Shown: positions 1 through 10,538 of the stretch, in pieces
How positions within the stretch are numbered: the stretch's first letter is position 1
How the letters are laid out: each line of letters starts with the position of its first letter
The notes under the pieces: model-generated
What the model saw: the letters and a program-made list of their open reading frames with translations, nothing else
Databases searched by the model: none
Told to the model about the DNA's origin: nothing
Origin: Sebastes aleutianus
Lineage: Eukaryota > Chordata > Actinopteri > Perciformes > Sebastidae
Direction of reading: 5' to 3'
Assembly (NCBI GenBank): GCA_916700875.1
Contig: CAKAKS010000022.1
Location: 18,214,565-18,278,564 of the forward strand
DNA length: 64,000 nucleotides
Translations under genes and position numbers: made by a program

Positions 1-95
1 TACCGTGGTATCGAATTGGTATCGTGAATCGTGTAAATTCACTGTTATTGGTATCGACTACTAGATTTCTGGTATCGTGACAACCCTATTTACCA
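1..95. repeat. Repeat fragment rich in TATCG-type words
   Basis: The window opens with repeated short words (ggtatcg, tatcgtga, gtatcgac) ending in gtatcgtgacaaccct. This composition is typical of the ends of teleost hAT-like non-autonomous elements. Related ATCG-rich stretches occur at 21755-21880 and 56795-56910. The element is cut by the window edge, so its length and termini cannot be seen. The family is recalled, not searched. Confidence 0.4.
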
Positions 96-1525
96 GTGAG
101 CATCAGCTGAATTACTGTTGTGTGACGTCGAAGCGTTGTGCACACATAGTATGACTCTCAGCCCCAACTGCTCATACAACTACTCCATTGTTTGACACTC
201 ATCTTGTTGTTGTTGTCAGACAGTGCTGGAGTGGGCAGAGAGATACTCGATGTGGTTTTCACTGAATTTATCTAATACGCCACAGAGGTAGAGCAACTGC
301 AAAACCATTATAATCACAAGAGGGATCAAACTATATCAAACTATATCAAACTACTGTGGGTTCAGTTTATTTTAAACTTGCTGAAGAGTTTTAAACATCT
401 GGTTTGTTAACCGGAAGTAGAAATGGACAGTCAGCATTGGCAGCTATAACCACACTAGTTGATAAAACAAATAAAAAACGGATCTTGTGGTTTGCAGAGA
501 GTGAGAGTGATGCAAAAAAAGGAAAAGGAAATGAGTGAAAGGAAGATAACAATATAAAAGGAAAGTGTGTAGTGTGCATGTTCACTCTCTTCATTAAACC
601 TCTTTTTTCTCTGTGAATTTATTTTGCTAGTGATCGGCTCAGTGTTGAACATTTTCTGCCACTGAGAAACTCATGGATGTGTTTTCCTTTCTTCTTGTCT
701 CGTACTGTTTCCATCACCAGAAAAAAATGATAAAGCTGAACTAAATTAGGCTATCCGTCCGTCTCCGCAGCGTGGACCCAAACCGAGCCGTCCCCCCTGA
801 GACTTCTGGGACCGACGCCAGAAGGTTTCCCCCTTTAGGGCCGCCCTCATGACCAGTGGACTGTACGTCAGCTGACTCCCAGCGGGCCGGCCGGACGACC
901 TCGCTCACAAAGCCTCATTCATTCATCAGAGGTAGATCTAACTTGCCTGCTCATACATGAACGCATGTCTTTAATTTCACAGTTTAGTTTGCATTTCTAC
1001 TGTTGCCACTAAAAGAATCACTCGATTAAAGATGTGGAGAAACATGAAGGAGAAAAATGCCGAGGCGTTTGATTTGCTGATTTAACAGAAAATGATACAT
1101 CTTAGACTCTTAACATCGCTGAGCTTTCATCCTGCTAACCGACTTTACTGCCTCTACATCTTTAGAAAGACACTTTTAGAGCAGCGTCATGCTCGGCGCA
1201 ATCTCTGTACCGTGAAGAACATGTCAGGAAGTAGTACATGTTCTCAGAAACACCAGTGGTGCTATTTGAGGTGGAGCGAGCTGTGAGTGAAGGCAAGCAG
1301 GCAGAGGAGCAGAATACAGCAGAGACTCCGGCCCTGGAGACCAAAGCTACGGTCTCCCCCGCGTCCTCCGACCACGGCCAGCACTGTTTTGCAAGACGGG
1401 CTTCACTAGATAGAACTTTGCGGTTTTGGTGCTTCCGTGTAGTTTGTGTTGGAGTCTGAGTCTGAACATGAATATTGACTACTGCAATAGTCAAAGCTGA
1501 AAAGTGTACGTCAACACCGTCTCAC
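96..1525. other. TM7SF3 intronic DNA; no exon identified
   Basis: This stretch lies downstream (minus strand) of TM7SF3 exon 2, where exon 3 would be expected, but I could not find a phase-0 exon resembling the next part of TM7SF3. It contains an unusually GC-rich patch at about 755-905 amid AT-rich DNA. A second block at about 1180-1460 looks like a dispersed repeat: it has GC-rich exon-like composition but no convincing splice-bounded frame. Exon 3 may lie beyond the left edge. Confidence 0.4.
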
Positions 1526-4500
1526 CTTGGTGTAGGAGAGCGTGGCGTTGCGGTGCTGCGTGTGGAACTGCAGAGTGACGAACGCGACGTCCGAGGCGAT
1601 CCTGGACACCACGGCCTGCACCGTCTCGTTCCGCGAGACGCTCACGTTCTGAAACGTTCCCGGCAGGAAAACCACCCGGTCTGCGTCAGACAGAGAGGGA
1701 AGAAAAGTCTGATTAATCACATGCTATTATTGCAGCAGATTGATTGTAGTGTGCTGCCTATAAACCGATAACCTGCTACAGTCAGTGTCCCCGTGTACCC
1801 TCACAGCTGGATAGGCTCAGGTAGTATACAATACTGTGTATGTCTGTATAATCAACATCAACAACACCAAGCAACAACTGTGAATTCTCTGACATCACAG
1901 ACAGCAGCTTTGACAGTTGGTGCTACGCCAAGTGGGCGACCTGAAACCAGGTCAGCAGCACATTCAGGAGGGATCTTACAGAAAAGGCTGAATAATGAAG
2001 CACACTGTGTTGAGTAATGACATAATACTATACTGAAATACTGAGGCATGCTATCACCATTTATTCAATCACAGCTTGAAAGAGATCTAACAATGCAGTA
2101 TAAACTTCTTCAACGTCCAGACTGCAGTGGGCTACAATTATTTTTTTTAAATTATTATTATTTCTGGCCTTTAAACCACACGTCAGCTGTTCATTTAAGA
2201 TGTTTGTTATTCGCTAAAAAGTCAAAAATATTTCAAACCATGTATCATAATAAAATAGAGTGCTACAGGAATGAGTCCTTAAACCCAGAAATGAGTTAGC
2301 ATTTTATTTTATTTTTTTATACTTTATTTTTTCCCCTTTTTTTCGAGGTTGTTTTCGTATTAACAACTTCAGCATTCAAAATTGAAATAAAATTTTAAAA
2401 TAAATAAATAAAAAAATATAAATAAAATAAAATAAAATAAAATAAAATAAAATAATAATAATAATAAAATAAAAAATAATACAAAGAGAAAAAAAATATT
2501 CTAATAAATTAAATAAACAAATAAGTTGATAGCATTTTAGCACTTCCGGTTCCCTTGTCTGGAAGTCAATGGGTTTTTAGTTCGATGCCTGAAATAAGGT
2601 CTGTGGTTAACACAAGCTGAAGAGATTTTAATGTTTTGTTCTACGACATAAAATACGTCAGTAAATATCCCACTCGTAAATTTTGAAGCCTTTATGTGTC
2701 TTAAAAAAGGCGGTTGCTAACAAGTGGCTAAATGAGACTACAAAACATCATCACGCCGACTCGTCCGCCTTTACAGCCTCGTTGTGTTTACTTATAGCCT
2801 AACGTTAGCTTTTTACTTCTGATTCGATTACATTCACGCTTCAAAAGTCATAGAAGTGGTGTTCATTTGTGGAGATTATCTTGCAGAACAAAAGTATCAT
2901 AAATGTTTGTTTGCCACAGAGCTTATTTTCTGCAATAATCCAAAACCCAATGTTAAAATCCCATTGACTTTTTGTCGAGGGAACCCAGGGCGATGCGAAA
3001 TCCGTCATCCCTGTAGCCCTCTGTAACATTCAATGAAATAATCAAATAGAACCTATCCGTCAGTCCTACTTCAACTTTCATCTGAAAACCTTTGGACCAG
3101 ACGGTATTAGCAGAGCAGCATATCATCCTCTGATCATGTGATTACGTCAATGCTGTCTTTTTTTCTATTCAAATAAAACAGTAATAATTAATCAACTATG
3201 GATGTTTTAACTCTTAAGTAACCAGTAAATGTCTAATCTGAGCGGAATGAGCAAAAAAAGCACTGGGACTTGATTTGCCGTGTCATACCATGACCACTTC
3301 ACATGATCACGCTGCAACAGCAATGATCCGCTCATTAGATCTGAGAAGCACATGTAGTTTGACCAATAACCAAAAAAAGGACTTTTGCTATTAAACTGTC
3401 ATTCTAAAACATCTGTCAGCTATAAGCAACTTAAACAGAAGACACTTTGAAAATAAGCGTTAGTTGCAGCCCGAACCTCTTTCACAGATCACTCTGATTG
3501 ATTTCAGAGGCCCCTCAAAGTTTGAGAAAGTGCTGATAGCTGCTTTAGTTTAATGTTGGTTGACATGACCTATAACCTTTTCAAAAATAGAACCAATTTC
3601 TTACATTTGCCTTTAACCAGCCGACTTCTATAAGATACACACTTGTCCAAAGACTTAGACGCAATAGTATAAGGGCTACACTGCTTGGATCACATGTACG
3701 ACCTTGTTGTATTTGTATGTTTGCTTGTATGAGACATACGTTTGTCTCTCATACAGAGAGGAAGAATGTCAAGTATGAAGACTAAAGCCGTGTAGATCTG
3801 TTGCAGGTCACACATGCTGTCTGATCCATACGGACTGTTTGCAGGTCAGACTCCAGCTCAGCTCAGGAGCGACCTGCAGCCTTGAATTTTTTCTGACACG
3901 TGAACAACAGGGAAAATAAGAGCCAGAGAGGTCTTGTGTTTGGCAGAACGCTTTTCATATAGAGCAGGTCTAGACTGTACTCTATAATTTACAGACCCAA
4001 CAAGAGATCCCCCATGAGCGTGCATTGTTATACGACAATGGCAAGGACAAAATCACCTTTAATAATGAATAATGTTGTGGAAGTATTCCTTATTTCATGG
4101 GCTATTTTGGTGTCTCATTTTCTGTGTCTCATGTTGTCAAACTACAGCAGAGATGGTAGAGCACAGACAAATCTGCTTGTTATTTCATGGTATTTTATTT
4201 ATTTACCTATCAGAGTAAATACTCTGACTCTGTTTGGTTTCACTACCCCATTTTCTCAATAACACCCGCCACCTGTTTGGATCCAAAGGACTCTTTTGAA
4301 CTTTGATTTTTCTATTCAACCAGATAAATCACAATGTTGTTACACTGTAATATAATACATGTCAGTAGGACATTGACTATAAATATGAATTAAAAACTAT
4401 GATATTCTATTAACATCCACATATATGAATATCACAGAAATATTATACACATTTTTTTTTTGTTTTGTTAGAATTGCTGTGTAATGACCAAAACTGGACA

Positions 4501-5327
4501 TTTGTCTCAGAGTTTTTGTGAGAAAATAAACTGGGAAACAAAAGTTCGGAAACTTGTGTTTGGTGTATTATTTCTCTGTTGTTCCAATGTTAATTGGCAT
4601 TGTATTTTACATGGTTGGAAAGCCTGTTTATTTACCTTCACAATGATGTCCAACTTGTAAGGATCATGCATTTGTGGGATGAGCAGCACAGCTGATTATG
4701 TGGGTAGCGCCCAAGAAAAATTGGGCCTTACCAATGGTAAACAGTGTATTCTCCTGTTGGTAATGAGCCAGTATAGATAAAAGAAAAACATACATACACA
4801 AAAAATAAATTAATAAATAAATAAATAAAAAGAATATACACAAGTAAAAAAAAAATTAAAAGGAATAAAATAAAATTATATTTTTTATAATATACATGTA
4901 TTTGTATCCCTATATTTTAACTTTTTAATACATTCTTACATGCATAATTTTTTTAAATACATATTTAAATGTGCATTGTTGGAGGGAGCATGCTTCTGTA
5001 ATTGTTGTGCACATGACAATAAATAAACCAATAAACTAAATAAATAAAAAAAAAGCAAAGCTACACAAACACACAACAACAACAACAATAATAAGTGATT
5101 TACATACAGGAATCACACCTTAAACTATAGTTTACCTGCTCTACAACGTTAGCTAATATATAACCCTATACTTAAAGGCTTTAATGGTTGTATAAAAAGA
5201 TAAATAATGTTGTTAAAAGTGAAAGTATTGCTGTATTTATCATACCTAGAAACTCACTTTCCACTTGAGCTTGAACTTCACAGACCAGCAGCAGCAGTTG
5301 GCACCAAATCCAGAGATAAACAGACAT
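1526..5327 (-). CDS. tm7sf3: TM7SF3, partial: first two coding exons
   Basis: Transmembrane 7 superfamily member 3, a membrane protein with a large glycosylated extracellular N-terminus before seven membrane spans. Human work links it to cell survival under stress. Two exons are visible. Exon 1 (5258-5327) starts at an ATG and encodes MSVYLWIWCQLLLLVCEVQA, a clear signal peptide with a leucine core; its donor is gtgagt. Exon 2 (1526-1680) follows a ctgacgcag acceptor and ends at AAG before gtgag. The phases agree: exon 1 leaves one base, which exon 2 completes. Exon 2 encodes the start of the ectodomain, with NVS, NET and NAT glycosylation sequons and SDVAFVTLQFHTQHRNAT, which aligns with human SSNVTFLIFQIHSQYQNTT. 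Later exons are absent and probably lie left of the window. Assignment rests on this similarity plus synteny with FGFR1OP2 and MED21. Confidence 0.82.
2255..3060. repeat. Dispersed repeat with internal AT-rich expansion
   Basis: It opens near 2255 with a tract about a gtgctacaggaatgagtcct-like start followed by atgagttagcatttta. It is interrupted by low-complexity A/T (2290-2530, including a run of aaaat units) and resumes with tagcattttagcacttcc. The same head, in the same order, recurs at 43255-43411, also next to an A/T-rich expansion, so this is one repeat family. The unique-looking part continues to about 3030. It sits in TM7SF3 intron 1. Confidence 0.55.
3061..4540. other. TM7SF3 intron 1, no feature seen
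   Basis: AT-rich intronic DNA between TM7SF3 exons 1 and 2. Open frames here are short, lack splice-bounded conservation and resemble nothing I recognise. Confidence 0.5.
4543..4790. repeat. Dispersed repeat, one of three copies in the window
   Basis: It starts gaaacttgtgtttggtg and runs through attggcattgtattttac, aaagcctgtttatttacc and gtaaggatcatgcatttg. A near-identical copy lies at 10773-10921, and a shorter inverted copy at 34262-34330. The copy here extends further, with a gcccaagaaaaattgggc palindrome at about 4708-4725. This is a typical teleost interspersed repeat; I cannot name its family. It lies in TM7SF3 intron 1. Confidence 0.65.
4800..5075. repeat. A/T-rich low-complexity tract
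   Basis: Runs of aaataaat-type units, oligo(A) and tatattttt words, ending in caacaacaacaataat. Simple-sequence DNA inside TM7SF3 intron 1, with no coding or structural signal. Confidence 0.6.
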
Positions 5328-5575
5328 CTTCCTCTGCTTTAACAACACCTTTCTATCGGTAGAATCATTGGTAACCTCTCAGTCTCTTGTGTTCGAGTGA
5401 TAGAAGTCCCTGCAGACGCAGAAAGCGACATGCTTGACAGGACTGACAGAGAGTTTGGCGGTTACAGCCTTCTCTCTCTCTGCAGCTCTCTAGGCTGGCT
5501 GTGAGGCTTCCGCGAGAATCACGCTCTCCAAGTCTCGCGATAACTCCTCCCTCCCTCTCCAAACTGTTTTTTTTT
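5328..5575 (-). promoter_or_regulatory. TM7SF3 5' UTR and CpG promoter with TCTCGCGA
   Basis: GC- and CpG-rich compared with the flanking introns, immediately upstream of the TM7SF3 start. It carries tctcgcga at 5533-5540 and a related ccgcgaga at 5511-5518. TCTCGCGA-type elements are a known class of core promoter motif at TATA-less, often divergent, housekeeping promoters. There is no TATA box. The transcription start cannot be fixed from sequence alone. Confidence 0.6.
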
Positions 5576-5612
5576 TACTAAATATGACTGAAATTGGACT
5601 TTATCTAGTTCA

Positions 5613-6177
5613 GGGGTCAGCAACCTTTACTATCAAAAGAGCCATTTTAGGCAAAAAAACATATATATAAAAATCTGTCTGGAACCGCAAAACATTTGAT
5701 CTGTTGATGAAGGTAACACAGTTTATAGTCTAAGTATATAGTATATAAGGCTAATGCAGTGAGGGCCAAAGAGCAAATGTACGTATCTATGTATTAGGGC
5801 CACATCGAGGGGAAAAACATCTGAGATTTACAGATTAAAGTCATAATATTACGAGAAAAAAAGAAAATAACACATAAAATTACTACTTAATAATATTGCG
5901 ACTTTTTTCTCGTAAACTTCTGACTTTATTCTCATAATATTATGACTTTTTATCCTCGTAAACCTAAGACTTTATTCTCGTAATATTATGACTTTATTCT
6001 AGAAATCTGTTATGTATTTTTTTTCTCAATGTGGCCGTCGTACCATAGACCTACAACAATGATAAATAAAAATGAAAATTTAAACAAAAAACAGTTATTA
6101 TTAAAAATCCACAGGGAGACACTGGAGAGGGGCTAAAGAGCCACGTGTGGCTCCGGAGCCGCAGGTTGCTGACCCCT
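5613..6177. mobile_element. hAT-like MITE with internal TAATATTA repeats
   Basis: The terminal inverted repeats are about 15 bp: aggggtcagcaacct at the left and aggttgctgacccct at the right. Internal landmarks include ggctccggagccgcagg near the right end and a run of units built on gtaatattatgacttt. Two relatives occur at 34376-34990 and 36009-36903. No transposase frame is present, so it is non-autonomous. It lies between the TM7SF3 promoter and the FGFR1OP2 3' end. Confidence 0.78.
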
Positions 6178-6250
6178 ACCCTAGCTAATCACAACGTCAA
6201 AGTAATTTATGCTAATAATAAGGACTATTTTGGGTGCACACAATTATTTT

Positions 6251-6705
6251 AAAGGGGACCTATTATGCTTATTTTCAGGTGCATATATTGTATTTGGGGT
6301 TTCTACTACAACATGTTTACATGCTTTTACGTTCAAAAAACAAGCGTCTTACTTCGTTTATATCTGTGTTTTTATGTCCATTCATAACTGGTGGGTTGTC
6401 TTTTGTAATGGAAGGTCATCTATGGCAAACTCATACCGGCTGTGTTGCAGCACCTCTTTTCACCCTCGGTCTGAAACGCTCTGTTTGAGCTCCTCACCCC
6501 TCCCTGAAAAGCCCAGTCTGCTCAGATTGGTCAGCTGGCCCACTCTGTTGTGATTGGTCAACCAAACCTAACTCTTCGGAGTCTTGCAACTTCCTTTGGC
6601 GTGGACTTCAGGCTTTGTAACTTTGCAGACCTTTTACATGCACAAAAAAATATATAACACACTAAAGGCTAAAGGAAAGGGAAAAAGCATAATGGTTCCT
6701 CTTTA
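6251..6705. mobile_element. MITE, complete copy (aaaggggacctattatgctt family)
   Basis: It begins aaaggggacctattatgctt and ends aagcataatggttcctcttt, a roughly 20-bp imperfect terminal inverted repeat. A 5'-truncated sister copy occupies about 50690-51117 and shares the middle landmark tctgaaacgctctgtttgag. The open frame of 114 codons across it is not conserved and is a shadow of the repeat. Confidence 0.78.
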
Positions 6706-7051
6706 AAGCAGTAAAAAAGGCTGCTGTTCTTAATTTGTTACACTTCCATAAATATCCTTCAGCTATTGAAATAAACACCATAATATTAGAGGAATGCTTT
6801 CCAACATTACTCTTGTGGCTTGCTGCAGTTCCGCAGAAGAGGTAGTTGGATGTTACAGGAGTTTCCTGTGTGTTGGATAATGTTTCTATTCCTGCTTTTA
6901 AGCTGCAGATTCTAATATGCTACAACAACATGAATAGTGAAAGTGGGAAGTTGAGTAGCCGCACAGGCGCCCAAACAGAACCAAAACAAGAGAATTTAAC
7001 ACTTTAAAGTAAAAATGACATCCCATCAGAGACAACTTACATGTTTATAGA
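6706..7051. other. Intergenic, no feature seen
   Basis: A short AT-rich stretch between the MITE and the inferred FGFR1OP2 polyadenylation signal. No gene, repeat family or structure recognised. Confidence 0.4.
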
Positions 7052-7359
7052 TTTATTTTAACTCAAGCCCTTCTTTTACCCATTCACACATTAAAACTTT
7101 GCAGGCACCGCGGACTCATGCATGCTGGCAAAATGAGCAAACATAACAGAAGTACCAACAAAAATAAGATGTATCACACTGCTTTGTGTCTGAATCGCCA
7201 GACGGGAATGCAGCTCTGCAGCATCATGCTGTAAATGCTCCAGGAGAAGGGAGAGGGTCTGTAGGGTGAAAGATGAAGTGGTATGTGTGGAAATAGACTG
7301 TACACAGTAGTGGCAGCAGCAGGGGGAGAGGGGGGGGTTGGGCAGTCACCGTGGGCTCT
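7052..7359 (-). other. FGFR1OP2 3' UTR with poly(A) signal
   Basis: On the minus strand the stop codon at 7360-7362 is followed by about 300 bases ending in AATAAA (tttatt at 7052-7057 on the plus strand). This is the first good polyadenylation signal downstream, so a short 3' UTR is inferred. A purine-rich run (about 7322-7340) lies inside it. Confidence 0.5.
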
Positions 7360-8892
7360 CTAACTCTTTCGTAAGCTGACGTCAGCGCTGGTCAGCAACG
7401 GCGATAGTGAAGTGCACTCTGATGCGTCTTCTCTCTTCAGGACCAGGAAGGCCTCGCGACTGATTCCAAGCAGCTCTCGGAGGCCGCTGTTCTCCAGCTG
7501 AGATACACAAACAGAAATATACAGCAATGCATTCAGATTAAATAATACCACTACTACTAATATTTATACTAATGTGTATCTGGCTTTTCATTTAATCCTG
7601 CATCAGGAATATTTGCACGTTGATGCCCCCTACCTTTTGTGCGCTTGCAAAGCGTTTTAGTCACACATTTGGTCACACATTTCTCACATTTCTCATTTTC
7701 TCTGGAATTCCATGTGTCATGTTAGCCACTGTAGCTAGTTTTTTTTTTAGTCCCTACCCTCCACCATAATTGCATTTGAACGGTTGGAAGTACATGTGGA
7801 CCAGTGGACCATTTTCTTTTACCTCTAGCTGTTTAATCCTCTCCTCGTCTTCACATATTCGTCCCTCGTCCACCTCTATGGCCTTCCTCATCACGGAGGC
7901 CATCTCGTTGATCTTGTCTATGTGTGCTTGCATTTCCTACAAAAGATGAGAAATAAATATATAAGATAAAAGGCAGGGGAAGTTGGGAAAGTGCGTAAAT
8001 ACATACTAAAAATACTAAAAATGGTAAGACATCCTTTAGGTGTTTTTAAGTTACTCTTTAGTAACAGCTGACAAGTTTTTTTCAGTTAACAATCAAGTTG
8101 GGGAAAAAAGGCAGTGTGCCTCACAGACCGTGGTGTGTTGCTCCTTCAGCTGGGTCACGATAGTGGGGTCGTCCCTCTTGCTGGCCATGAGGAGCCTGAA
8201 CACCTGCTCCCTGTATTTGGTCATGATGAGCTCTAACGCAGACTGGTGTTCCTCTAACGACGACCGTAGCTCTGCAGGGAGAGTGAACACAGGCGTGAGC
8301 TCAGGCTTGTTATAGGAGACAACGCTGCAGAAAAAAAAACTCTACAAGAACATCCGTCAGCTACCTTTGTTTTCCTGCTGGAGATCTCTGATCTGACGGT
8401 TTTCCTGTTGGATTCCTAGGACCAGACTAGAACGAGGACGATGTCGCGCTACCTGGTTCAATGAGTCAATCTCCTCCTGGTACTGTCAACAAGAAACCAA
8501 CTTCAATTAAACAACTGGAAGATTTCAGTCTAAAGTTTTAGATGGCCCATAATTGTGAAGACAGTGCTTGAGCCAGGATCATTGTCATCATTGCTGGATT
8601 TCAAATAAAAAAAAGCCACTTAAAAGTGATTTACGTCACCACCTTACACTTATTTTCATCAACAGATCATGTTAGCGTTTAGTAATTTTGTATTGAAGCA
8701 TCTATAAAAAAACCAACATTCATATTTAATTGGCACCAACATAATGCGACACCGTACCTGTTGCATGGCCTCCACTCGCTTGTTGAGCGTTGTTGTCTGT
8801 TCGATTAACATCTCAGCAGCGTTGTCATGGTTACGAAGCCTCTCCACTAATGATTTGGCATCTGCCAGGACCTTCTCCAAGGTGCAGTTCAT
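7360..8892 (-). CDS. fgfr1op2: FGFR1OP2, coiled-coil protein (complete, short form)
   Basis: FGFR1 oncogene partner 2, a small cytosolic coiled-coil protein of the SIKE family, associated with STRIPAK (PP2A-striatin) complexes and wound healing. Five coding exons: 8758-8892 (ATG at 8892-8890; two bases of 5' UTR precede it in this exon), 8365-8482, 8129-8271, 7823-7936 and 7360-7497; all phases join, giving 215 aa. It starts MNCTLEKVLADAKSLVERLR (human MSCTIEKALADAKALVERLR), has EEHQSALELIMTKYREQVFR in the middle, and ends SADVSLRKS (human NSDLSLRKS). The 38-residue segment of the long human form, between KEQH and the next coil, has no counterpart in the 190-bp intron where it should be. A noncoding first exon near 10.2-10.4 kb is inferred from the acceptor two bases before the ATG. 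Confidence 0.9.
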
Positions 8893-9149
8893 GCCTGTGG
8901 AAATACAAGCCATCATTACCAGGAACTATGAATGTTTAATGATATTCCTTACCATTCCTTACTTTATAATGGGGTAATGCTGCACATTTACAGATGGGAG
9001 ATATTTCAGTGTAATAAATACCAGGTAAGGTACCAGGTCTTATCTTATCTATTATCTTACCATACCCTCCTCTTCTTCTAGTCACACCTTGGATGACAGC
9101 TGCTATGTCAGCTAATTCACTCAAGCTAACATTACCTTCTTTTAAGTGA

Positions 9150-9475
9150 TATAAGATAAGATAAGATCAGATATTCCTTTATTAGTCCCACAGTGGGGTA
9201 ATGTTCAGTGTACAGCAGCAAAGGGGATAGTGCAAAAAACAAGATGCATCAGCTAACACAGTAAAAAAGAGCTAAACAAAGTGTAACAAAATATGAACCA
9301 TTTAAATAGAAGGAAGTATAAAAATAGGAGCAGTATATACAGTATTGACAATAAACAGACTATTAACAAAATTGCACAAGTGGAAAATGATATTGCACAG
9401 TGAGAATGAATGAATGAATGAATGAATGAATGAATGAATGAATGAAATTCCACCTGAAAATACCAGGTTATTGTC
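9150..9475. repeat. Left arm of a long inverted repeat
   Basis: It starts in a taagataagataaga tract and runs through ttagtcccacagtgggg, agtgcaaaaaacaagatgc and a (gaat)n run to ataccaggttattgtcag. The same sequence, reverse-complemented and with very few differences by eye, occupies 11540-11850. The taagata head with cccacagtgggg is common in tails of fish retroposon-like repeats (compare 23750-23830). This arm lies in FGFR1OP2 intron 1. Confidence 0.8.
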
Positions 9476-9652
9476 AGTTTTTTGGTGTGTAAGTGGTCTA
9501 CTGGGAGAAGTGCTGGTTGTGGAGTCTGACAGCTCCTAGAAGGAAGGACCTGCCTAGCCCTCACTATTGTCATTTACAAGTCTGTACTTTGCATTTTAAA
9601 TAATTTTATCTAAGGTAATATATTTGTCCAGATAAAGCACATTATGCCTCAT

Positions 9653-9955
9653 CAAGCTATTCATTACATCACTTACTGACCACAAGTAAAGAGTCATACT
9701 AACAGAAACTGAAGCTGCCCCATGTGTGTATCTTTAGTTTGTGACACTACAGTAAATAAAACTAACATTAATTGCTCTAAACAATGAATTATCAAGACAT
9801 AACTTAAGAACTAACCAAAAACACCATGTATTTATCTTATTTCTAACCCTAACCCTCCTCTTCTTCTAGTCACACCTTGGATGACAGCTGCTGTGTCAGC
9901 TAATTAGGTAACATTACCTTCTTATAAGTGATATATTTAGTTACTGACACACCAC
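9653..9955. repeat. Locally triplicated block, copy A
   Basis: It contains cttactgaccacaagt, agagtcatactaacagaaac, tgtgtgtatctttagtttgtg and cctcctcttcttctagtcac. The same order of words recurs in direct orientation at 10922-11172 (copy B) and partly at 11403-11545 (copy C). The distal part (tcttctagtcacaccttgg) also appears at 9066-9130. This is a local segmental duplication confined to the FGFR1OP2/MED21 promoter neighbourhood. Confidence 0.75.
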
Positions 9956-10167
9956 ATCTTTCTTAGGTGTAGTAAACATAATGGTAATTCATCTTTCTGC
10001 TCCAGTTAACTGATTAAGTAACATTATTATTGATTACCAGCAGCACTAACACAAGTCTTTACTGATTTATTAGCTGCTCCACACTTCAGCTGTCATGCAA
10101 ACTATAAACATGTTGTTCTAACTCATCATATTAACAATAGAAAAGCAGTTAAAGAGGTGTCCTACCT

Positions 10168-10538
10168 GGAGTATTCAGAGTGCAAGACATCAGGTTATCT
10201 AGTTCCTTTACTTCCTGTTGATGGCTAGTAGCTAACATTAGCTACAAGCTAACATTAGTCTCCATTAAAGAGCAACAAGTAACTCTAGAGGATCCGATTC
10301 AGTGCTGTTCCATTACCAAACACAAGGAGATGTATGCAGAGGTGAAATAAGAACTTGATTTAAACACTTTACTCGCTGTAAAAACCAGTCTGGAGATGAT
10401 TTAAGTTGCTAACAGCTAACCTAAACGATGATATGCTAACCTAAAGCTTCCAAAATCCCGTACAAAGTATCGCGAGACCTTTTGGATTATCAGGACCCGA
10501 TTTCGCGAGAGATAACGAGACTTTGTGTTACAGAAACC
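10168..10538. promoter_or_regulatory. Divergent FGFR1OP2/MED21 promoter
   Basis: The two genes are transcribed away from each other from this stretch. It holds two tcgcgaga words, at 10470-10477 and 10503-10510, each reading TCTCGCGA on the minus strand, a motif class known from TATA-less bidirectional promoters. On the minus side a donor-like tactccag/gtagga near 10168 marks the probable end of a noncoding FGFR1OP2 exon 1. On the plus side MED21 ATG follows only 29 bases after the second motif, so its 5' UTR is very short. Confidence 0.68.

Noticed and set aside
6209..6553. 114-codon plus-strand frame
   Set aside because: Lies over the MITE at 6251-6705, and the sister copy at 50690-51117 does not keep it open.
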